From assembly GCA_003241215.1 (NCBI GenBank), contig QFOL01000118.1, positions 1-10,957 on the forward strand: a DNA stretch of 10,957 nt, given 5' to 3'. The first letter of the stretch is position 1. Every line of letters starts with the position of its first letter. Below are positions 6,383 to 10,957 of this stretch, one piece after another. Origin of the DNA: Agrobacterium fabrum. Its GTDB lineage: Bacteria; Pseudomonadota; Alphaproteobacteria; Rhizobiales; Rhizobiaceae. A model generated the notes under the pieces. The model was not told where the DNA came from, searched no databases, and worked only from the letters and a program-made list of their open reading frames with translations. A program made the translations under genes and the position numbers.

Positions 6383-7762
6383 CTAAGCCGGAATCTTTAC
6401 GATTACCCGTAATCCACCCATCGTGCTTTCATCGAGTGTCACATCGCCGCCGTGACTGCGGGCGATATCGCGGACGATGGAAAGGCCAAGGCCGGTGCCC
6501 GAAGCATTGAGATTGCGCGCCTCGTCCAGCCGGAAGAACGGCTTGAACACATCCTCGCGTGAATTCTCCGGAATGCCGGGGCCGTCATCGTCGAAGGTCA
6601 TGATGATGGAGCGCGGCGCCTTGCGGATATCGATGTGGAGATTGCCGGCGTAGCGTCGCGCATTTTCGGCCAGATTGGCGACGAGCCGGGACAGCGCATT
6701 GGGCCGTGCGATGATCCGCTCGATATTGTAGAGTTCGTAGCTGAATTTCTTGCCGTGCAGCTCGAAATCATGGCCGATTTTTTCAAGAAGCGCCGGGAGC
6801 TCCAGCGTGCCGACATCCTCTTCGACATCGGTGCGGGCGAAGGTCAAATAGGCCTCCAGCATCGACTGCATGTCCTCGACATCCTTGTCGAGCCCCTCGA
6901 GATCGGGATTGTCGCCGGCGAGCGCCAATTGCAGCTTGAAGCGGGTGAGGATCGTGCGCAGATCGTGGCTGACGCCGTTCAGCATGGCGGTGCGCTGCTC
7001 CATCTGCCGCTCGATACGCTCGCGCATCAGGATGAAGGCGAGGCCGGCGCGCCGCACCTCATCCGCACCGCGTGGGGAATAGCCGCTGATCTTCTGGCCT
7101 TTGCCGAAGTTTTCCGCCGCCTTGGCAAGCGCTTCGATGGGTTTGATCTGCCCGCGCAGGAAGAGGATGGAGATGGCGATCAGCACCAGCGACGCCCCGA
7201 CCATCCAGACAAGGAAGATATGGGTGTTGGAGGCATAGGCCGAGCTGCGGCTGGTAAAGACGCGTAGCGTCTTGTTTTCCAGCTGGACACGGATTTCCAC
7301 CAGTGAGCCGTTGCCATAGGTGTCGATCCAGAACGGCCTGCCGATCTGCTGTTTCAATTGGTCGGCAAGGATTCTGTCGAGGATCGAGAACAGCGGCTCC
7401 GGTCTCGGGGCCGGCAAGTCTGTCTTCGGCTCGATATAGACGCTGAGGTCCAGCTTATCGCGGGCGATGCGGATGACGCGCTGATAGTCGTCTTCTTCCG
7501 GGTCCGTCTGGAGCAGCTCGATGATCGCGGCGATATCGCGGGTGACGGCGGCGGAGAGGCGCTCCGTCACGAGCTGCCAGTGACGTTCCATGAAGACGGC
7601 CGCGACCACGGCCTGAAGCAGGATCATCGGCAGGATGATGATGAGCAGCGAACGGGTGTAAAGGCCGGTCGGCAGCCAGTGGCGCAGCCATCTGCCGGAT
7701 GTGCGCCAGGCCTTGGCCGCGCCGCTGTTTCTGACCGTGCTGAGAAAATCGAGGCTCGCCAT
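6383..7762 (-). CDS. EnvZ-like sensor histidine kinase
   Basis: A 459-residue membrane sensor kinase. TM1 is about 38-58 (LLIIILPMILLQAVVAAVF). A periplasmic domain spans about 60-180, TM2 about 182-202, and a HAMP linker about 203-255. HisKA has the phosphoacceptor His266 in GVSHDLRTILTR. The ATPase domain has the N-box NLAENARRYA (363-372), G1 DDDGPGIP (391-398), the F-box FKPFF and G2 GTGLGLSIV (422-430). The usual H-box Pro after HDLRT is Ile271. It should phosphorylate and dephosphorylate the regulator encoded 31 nt upstream. Its signal is unknown; the periplasmic domain has no motif I recognise. ATG 7762 has only a distant AAGGAAGGG (about 13 nt), so expression may depend on coupling to petR. 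It is the last gene of the petP-petR-kinase unit. Confidence 0.94.
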   Translation of the reverse strand: MASLDFLSTVRNSGAAKAWRTSGRWLRHWLPTGLYTRSLLIIILPMILLQAVVAAVFMERHWQLVTERLSAAVTRDIAAIIELLQTDPEEDDYQRVIRIARDKLDLSVYIEPKTDLPAPRPEPLFSILDRILADQLKQQIGRPFWIDTYGNGSLVEIRVQLENKTLRVFTSRSSAYASNTHIFLVWMVGASLVLIAISILFLRGQIKPIEALAKAAENFGKGQKISGYSPRGADEVRRAGLAFILMRERIERQMEQRTAMLNGVSHDLRTILTRFKLQLALAGDNPDLEGLDKDVEDMQSMLEAYLTFARTDVEEDVGTLELPALLEKIGHDFELHGKKFSYELYNIERIIARPNALSRLVANLAENARRYAGNLHIDIRKAPRSIIMTFDDDGPGIPENSREDVFKPFFRLDEARNLNASGTGLGLSIVRDIARSHGGDVTLDESTMGGLRVIVKIPA

Positions 7763-7793
7763 GGCCGTGCGTTCGCCCTTCCTTGAGTGCTCG

Positions 7794-8507
7794 TCAGTCC
7801 ACGCTCAGGCGGTAACCGATGCCGCGCACCGTTTGCAGATAGATAGGGTTGGCAGGGTCGTCCTCGATCTTGCGGCGAAGACGGTTGATCTGCACGTCGA
7901 TGGTTCTTTCGCCTACCTCCGATTCCGCTTCCACCAGTTCGTGGCGCGGAATGGTATCGCCGGCGCGCAGCGCAAAAAGCAGCATGATCTCCTGCTCGCG
8001 ATCCGTCAGGCGGATCGTTTCGGGGCCGCGCCGCAATTCCTTCCTGGGAATGGAGAAGCTGTAGGGGCCGAACATGATCTGTTCGATCTTCGGCGTATCG
8101 GGCGAGGTATTGCGCCGCAGGATATTGTTGATGCGCAGGACAAGCTCGCGCGGGTCGAAGGGTTTGGCGAGATAATCGTCCGCTCCCGCTTCCAGCCCGG
8201 CGATGCGCGAATCCGCTTCCGAGCGGGCGGTCAGAAGGATGACCGGCACGGATTTGTCCTCGTTCAGCGAGCGGGTCAGCGAAAGCCCGTTTTCGCCCGG
8301 CATCATCACGTCGAGGATGAGCAGATCGAAACGGATGCCCACCATTTTGCGCCGGGCTTCGGCCGCATCGGCCGCCACGGAGATACGATAACCCTTGTCG
8401 CCCAGAAAGCGCTGCAGAAGGTCGCGAATGCGGGCGTCGTCATCGACGATCAGGAGATGGGCCGCATCGTCATCCGCCGGTGGACGTTTTGTCGGTGCTG
8501 TCGCCAT
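7794..8507 (-). CDS. petR: OmpR/PhoB-type response regulator, PetR-like
   Basis: A 237-residue regulator. The receiver domain has acidic residues in LLIVDDDARI (22-24), phosphoacceptor Asp66 in LLILDVMMPG, Thr in ILLTAR and Lys in LAKPFDP. The DNA-binding winged helix is C-terminal (RLTDREQEIM... then TIDVQINRLRRKIE and YLQTVRGIGYRLSVD). I chose ATG 8507, where GGAGG lies about 10 nt upstream, over GTG 8513, where the spacing would be only 4 nt. The gap to the petP stop is 2 nt. The MarR-plus-OmpR-type pair matches Rhodobacter capsulatus petP-petR, where PetR is needed for photosynthetic and respiratory growth and sits upstream of the cytochrome bc1 genes. The name rests on that arrangement and domain type, not on an alignment. 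Its regulon here is unknown. Confidence 0.93.
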   Translation of the reverse strand: MATAPTKRPPADDDAAHLLIVDDDARIRDLLQRFLGDKGYRISVAADAAEARRKMVGIRFDLLILDVMMPGENGLSLTRSLNEDKSVPVILLTARSEADSRIAGLEAGADDYLAKPFDPRELVLRINNILRRNTSPDTPKIEQIMFGPYSFSIPRKELRRGPETIRLTDREQEIMLLFALRAGDTIPRHELVEAESEVGERTIDVQINRLRRKIEDDPANPIYLQTVRGIGYRLSVD

Positions 8508-8509
8508 CG

Positions 8510-9043
8510 TCACTCGTCCTCCACGGCCGTCGTCGTCGGGCTGCGCATCTGCGCCAGGAATTTGCGCACGCAGGCGCGGGCATCGGGCCCGAGACCTTCC
8601 AGCGCGCGGTCGATGCGGCGCGATTGCGGCTCGCTCAGCGCCAGTGCCAGTTCGCGACCCGTCAGTGTGGGGTAAAGCCTGCGCTGGCGGCGGTCTTCCG
8701 GGCCTGCCATCTGGCGGATGTAGCCGTCGTCGATCAATTGTTTCAGCACGCGGGCAAGGCTCTGTTTGGTGATCTGCAGCGTATCGAGCAGATCCGCCAC
8801 CGTCATGCCCGGCTGCCGGCTGACGAAATAGACCACCCGGTGATGCGCCCGCCCATATTCCAGCTTCGACAGGATGACATCGGGATCGGAGACGAAATCG
8901 CGATAGGCGAAAAACAGCGCCTCGATCGTGTCGAAGTCGATCTTGCCGTCGTCAACCTTCGGGAGTGCCGGTATCTGCCTGGCGGCGGCGGTTTTGAGCG
9001 ATTGCGGTGGCACTGCGGTTCCTTCATATTCTGCGGCTGACAT
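8510..9043 (-). CDS. petP: MarR-family transcriptional regulator, PetP-like
   Basis: A 177-residue MarR-type protein. A flexible N-terminus (1-35) precedes helix DFDTIEALFFAYRDFVSDPD, and the winged helix-turn-helix spans about 66-130. The HTH region is MTVADLLDTLQITKQSLARVLKQLIDDGYI and the wing is PEDRRQRRLYPTLTGRE. C-terminal dimerisation helices follow. The ATG at 9043 fits family length but has only a weak Shine-Dalgarno. The frame is open up to 9259, yet that stretch contains the terminator of the neighbouring gene and a low-quality sequence, so the longer forms are rejected; ATG 9100 is a less likely alternative. It is the first gene of the petP-petR-kinase unit. MarR proteins commonly autoregulate, but I see no clear palindromic operator upstream. 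Confidence 0.88.
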   Translation of the reverse strand: MSAAEYEGTAVPPQSLKTAAARQIPALPKVDDGKIDFDTIEALFFAYRDFVSDPDVILSKLEYGRAHHRVVYFVSRQPGMTVADLLDTLQITKQSLARVLKQLIDDGYIRQMAGPEDRRQRRLYPTLTGRELALALSEPQSRRIDRALEGLGPDARACVRKFLAQMRSPTTTAVEDE

Positions 9044-9176
9044 GCGTCGATGCGCCAATATTCTGTAAACATAGCCGAAAATGCGTCCGCTCGGGAGCAT
9101 GCCGCGATCATTTTCTGTTGCGGTGGATAATATGGCGCGGGTGCGGGCGCAACTGGAATCCTGAGCGGCTGCTGCC

Positions 9177-9207
9177 GGAAATAGAAAAGAGCGCGGAAAC
9201 TCCGCGC
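9177..9207 (-). terminator. Rho-independent terminator of the SH3/DUF1236 gene
   Basis: A perfect 7-bp stem with a 3-nt loop (GCGCGGA-GTT-TCCGCGC read on minus, 9207-9191), followed on minus by TCTTTTCTATTTCC. It begins about 33 nt after the stop at 9240 and should separate this gene from petP. Confidence 0.8.
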
Positions 9208-9239
9208 CCTTCATCCGCCTATTGATATCCGCCGTGCGT

Positions 9240-9839
9240 TTACTGATAGACGTAGACAATCCGTCGCGTCGAAGGTTCGACCAGAACCGGCACGTCGTTC
9301 ACCCGGACATAACGATATTGATAGTCCGGAATTTCGACGAGACGTGTATCCGACGGCAACACGCTACCGATGGCTATGTCGCCGTCATAGGTGACGGTGT
9401 CGGCGGGATGTTCGTCAATATAGGTCATCACCGATTGCGGTGGATCGACCTCACCGACGCGGCCGAGATTAGGATCGCCGGGATTGGGTTCTGCCTGCAC
9501 ACTCGAGGTCGTTTCGTAGGTCACGACAGGCACGCTGAGTTCCGAGCGGCGCTGTTCGAGAATGACCGGAGAGCCCTCATACATGACATTCAGATAATCG
9601 GCATGGGCCCAGCCGCGCAGGCCGTTGACTTCGATACGGCACCAGCTGCTGCCTTCCATGCAGCCATCCAGAACCGCATTGCTGCCGCGGGTGGCCAGGC
9701 CCACTTCGGGGTAGTCTTCGCCGGGGCCCGAGCGAACGGAAACATCCGATGCGGTGGTGGCGACCATGGCGGCGTTTGCATAGCCCGCCATCAAGGCGAA
9801 GGCGCCGCCAGCGATCAGCATTTTTAGCGTCTTGTCCAT
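9240..9839 (-). CDS. Secreted SH3b + DUF1236 domain protein
   Basis: A 199-residue exported protein. The signal peptide is 1-23 (MDKTLKMLIAGGAFALMAGY, then ANA as an AxA-type cleavage site). A bacterial SH3 domain spans about 25-84 (SDVSVRSGPGEDYPEVGLA, then SSWCRIEVNGLRGWAHADYL) and carries Cys60 and Cys67, which could pair in the periplasm. A Pro/Glu-rich linker follows (about 95-135). The C-terminal DUF1236 pattern is IPDYQYRYVRVNDVPVLVEP plus STRRIVYVYQ. SH3b domains usually bind cell-wall peptides or proteins; DUF1236 has no known function and is typical of Rhizobiales. ATG 9839 is supported by AAAGGAG 8 nt upstream; longer frames to 9911 are rejected. It has its own EcfG-type promoter and terminator, so it is probably monocistronic and stress-induced. 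Confidence 0.92.
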   Translation of the reverse strand: MDKTLKMLIAGGAFALMAGYANAAMVATTASDVSVRSGPGEDYPEVGLATRGSNAVLDGCMEGSSWCRIEVNGLRGWAHADYLNVMYEGSPVILEQRRSELSVPVVTYETTSSVQAEPNPGDPNLGRVGEVDPPQSVMTYIDEHPADTVTYDGDIAIGSVLPSDTRLVEIPDYQYRYVRVNDVPVLVEPSTRRIVYVYQ

Positions 9840-9869
9840 GTGTCTCACTCCTTTCAAGACTGGACCTAG

Positions 9870-9894
9870 AACGTCGCAGCCATCAGGGCGTTCC
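9870..9894 (-). promoter_or_regulatory. EcfG (general stress response sigma factor) promoter
   Basis: Read on minus: GGAAC (9894-9890), a 16-nt spacer, then CGTT (9873-9870). This matches the GGAAC-N16/17-cGTT consensus of alphaproteobacterial EcfG/RpoE2 promoters. Predicted transcription would start near 9863, giving a short leader with the AAAGGAG ribosome site before the ATG at 9839. Confidence 0.75.
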
Positions 9895-10010
9895 ACATTT
9901 TTCGCCGGCAATTCCGGCCATCGGCGGAAGAATTTCTGCTATCTCACTGTGTTCAATGGTGTTTTTCAGAGCGGCGCGATCACTGAAAGCGGGTGTCTTT
10001 TCCGCTGCCA

Positions 10011-10039
10011 TTGTGCCGCAACCGGTCGCGGGCTATAGG
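10011..10039 (+). promoter_or_regulatory. Candidate sigma-70 promoter of gloC
   Basis: TTGTGC (10011-10016), 17-nt spacer, TATAGG (10034-10039). It predicts a start near 10046 and a leader of about 26 nt containing AGGAG (10058-10062). Spacing is ideal; both boxes are imperfect. Confidence 0.5.
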
Positions 10040-10071
10040 TGGCGGGACCTTTCAGACAGGAGACACAGGGT

Positions 10072-10716
10072 ATGGGAAAGTTGCAGGCCGGCATTATTCC
10101 GGTCACGCCATTCGAGCAGAATTGCACCATCCTGTTCGATCAGGACACCAAGGAGGGCGTCGTCGTCGATCCCGGCGGAGATGTGGACGTCATTCTTCAG
10201 GTGGTGGCTGAAAACGGTATCACGCTGAAAGAAATCTGGCTGACGCATGGCCATCTCGATCACGCCGGCGGCGCGGATGAGTTGCGGGAAAAGCTGTCGC
10301 TGCCGGTCGTCGGGCCGCATGAGGACGATCGGCCGCTGCTCGAGCGGGTTGAAGCGCAGGCTGAAAAATACGGCATCAGCGGCCTTCGGAACGTCACGCC
10401 AGACAAATGGTTGAAGGATGGCGACAGGGTGTCCTTCGGGGACCACGTGTTCGAGGTTTACCATTGCCCCGGCCATGCACCCGGCCATGTCATCTATTAC
10501 AACCGCGACCAGCAGTTTGCCCATGTTGGCGACGTGCTGTTTTCGGGATCGGTGGGGCGCACGGACCTGCCGGGTGGAAACCATGAGCAATTGATGGCGT
10601 CCATTCGCGACAAGTTGCTGCCGCTTGGCGATGATGTCGGGTTTATCTGCGGCCATGGCCCCGGCGGAAGGCTGGGTGATGAACGCCGCAGCAATCCCTA
10701 TCTCCAGGGAATTTGA
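10072..10716 (+). CDS. gloC: Glyoxalase II-like metallo-beta-lactamase fold hydrolase (GloC/YcbL type)
   Basis: A 214-residue protein, close to E. coli YcbL (GloC) in length and wording. Metal ligands are visible: H59-x-H61-x-D63-H64 in THGHLDH, His135 in CPGHAPGH, Asp154 in VGDVLF and His195 in CGHGPGG. The N-terminus (IIPVTPFEQNCTI, then VVDPGGDVD) and C-terminus (ERRSNPYLQ) follow the same family. GloC-type enzymes hydrolyse S-lactoylglutathione to lactate and glutathione in methylglyoxal detoxification; other thioesters are possible. ATG 10072 has AGGAG 9 nt upstream; a longer frame to 10039 overlaps the proposed promoter. The C-terminus (LQGI) ends within a 16-bp tandem duplication and may differ from relatives. 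Confidence 0.93.
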   Translation: MGKLQAGIIPVTPFEQNCTILFDQDTKEGVVVDPGGDVDVILQVVAENGITLKEIWLTHGHLDHAGGADELREKLSLPVVGPHEDDRPLLERVEAQAEKYGISGLRNVTPDKWLKDGDRVSFGDHVFEVYHCPGHAPGHVIYYNRDQQFAHVGDVLFSGSVGRTDLPGGNHEQLMASIRDKLLPLGDDVGFICGHGPGGRLGDERRSNPYLQGI

Positions 10717-10733
10717 GCTCCAGGGAATTTGAG
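10702..10733 (+). repeat. 16-bp tandem duplication across the gloC stop codon
   Basis: CTCCAGGGAATTTGAG occurs twice head to tail (10702-10717 and 10718-10733) without mismatch, followed by CT. The first copy encodes the last residues (LQGI) and contains the TGA stop (10714-10716); the second is untranslated. Confidence 0.95.
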
Positions 10734-10765
10734 CTTCCGGGAGAAGAGATGGACCGGTTCCACCA

Positions 10766-10791
10766 TAAAAAAACCCGGCATTCCTGCCGGG
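10766..10791 (-). terminator. Rho-independent terminator of the cold-shock gene
   Basis: Perfect 7-bp stem CCCGGCA/TGCCGGG (10774-10780 with 10785-10791), loop of 4 nt, followed on the minus strand by seven or more T (10773-10767). It lies 30 nt after the cold-shock stop. On the plus strand no T-run follows, so it does not look like a terminator for gloC. Confidence 0.9.
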
Positions 10792-10821
10792 CTTCAACTA
10801 GAAAAGAAAGCCGTTTTAGGG

Positions 10822-10957
10822 TCAGCCAGCAATCTGCAGATTGACTGCCTTCGGGCCCTTGCCGCGACGATCCGGTTCCGTGTCGAAGCTCACTTTCTGA
10901 TTTTCTGAAAGTCCGGACAGGCCGGAAGCCTGTACGGCAGAGATGTGAACAAAGATA
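10822..10957 (-). CDS. Cold-shock domain protein (CspA family), N-terminus cut off by window edge
   Basis: The last 45 residues of a CspA-type protein are visible, ending at TGA (10824-10822). The RNP2-like motif is IFVHISAVQASGL. GLSENQKVSFDTEPDRRGKG leads into the final strand AVNLQIAG. Proteins of this type (about 69 residues) are single OB-fold, single-stranded RNA/DNA-binding RNA chaperones; rhizobia have several copies, so I give no symbol. About one third of the gene and its 5' leader, often regulatory in this family, lie outside the window. It is convergent with gloC and has a strong terminator. Confidence 0.93.
   Translation of the reverse strand, partial: IFVHISAVQASGLSGLSENQKVSFDTEPDRRGKGPKAVNLQIAG

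Noticed and set aside
7701..8675. Long plus-strand open frame opposite petR
   Set aside because: The opposite strand carries an intact receiver and winged-helix protein; this frame has no recognisable domain.
9044..9259. 72-codon N-terminal extension of PetP
   Set aside because: It would run through the terminator hairpin at 9191-9207 and overlap the stop of the SH3/DUF1236 gene; the PetP-like body starts after ATG 9043.
1..10957. Search for a mobile element, defence island or new multi-gene system
   Set aside because: No transposase, integrase, long terminal repeat, CRISPR-type spaced repeat, toxin-antitoxin pair or composition shift was seen; nearly all of the sequence is explained by recognisable housekeeping families.

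Overview
The window is a compact, high-GC stretch of an alphaproteobacterial chromosome. Gene content and protein wording fit the Rhizobiaceae, most likely Agrobacterium/Rhizobium. Supporting signs are a UbiK-family protein, a YbjN-proC-csaA set, a petP-petR pair with a linked histidine kinase, an SH3/DUF1236 secreted protein and a GGAAC-N16-CGTT promoter of the alphaproteobacterial EcfG general stress response. This assignment is inference; no phylogenetic marker was compared.

Layout. (1) 1-3725, minus strand: lgt (lipoprotein lipidation), a MidA/NDUFAF7-type methyltransferase (complex I assembly in eukaryotes), pgeF (peptidoglycan editing, YfiH family) and an M24 'pita-bread' protein cut off by the left edge. 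Spacing is 15 nt, 151 nt and 1 nt, so at least two pairs look co-transcribed. (2) 4003-6368, plus strand: ubiK ends at a clear intrinsic terminator. After a 428-base gap come ybjN-like, proC and csaA, spaced 1 and 11 nt. (3) 6383-9043, minus strand: petP (MarR), petR (OmpR-type regulator) and an EnvZ-like sensor kinase, an apparent operon converging on csaA with only 14 nt between stop codons. (4) 9240-9839, minus strand: a secreted SH3b/DUF1236 protein with its own terminator and an EcfG-type promoter. (5) 10072-10716, plus strand: a glyoxalase II-like metallo-beta-lactamase protein (GloC/YcbL type), followed by the terminator and C-terminal part of a cold-shock protein on the minus strand, cut off by the right edge.

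How the genes work together. Most are core housekeeping genes: envelope lipoproteins and cell wall, respiration (MidA-like protein, ubiquinone factor UbiK, PetP/PetR), proline synthesis, RNA or protein quality (CsaA, cold-shock protein) and methylglyoxal detoxification. I see no phage, transposon, CRISPR array, rRNA or tRNA, and no convincing new multi-gene system. The points most worth a second look are small. The M24 protein has lost residues needed for peptidase chemistry. The kinase has Ile in place of the usual H-box Pro. The stress promoter sits in front of the SH3/DUF1236 gene. There is a 16-bp tandem duplication across the gloC stop codon, and an unexplained 367-base gap that may hold a small RNA.
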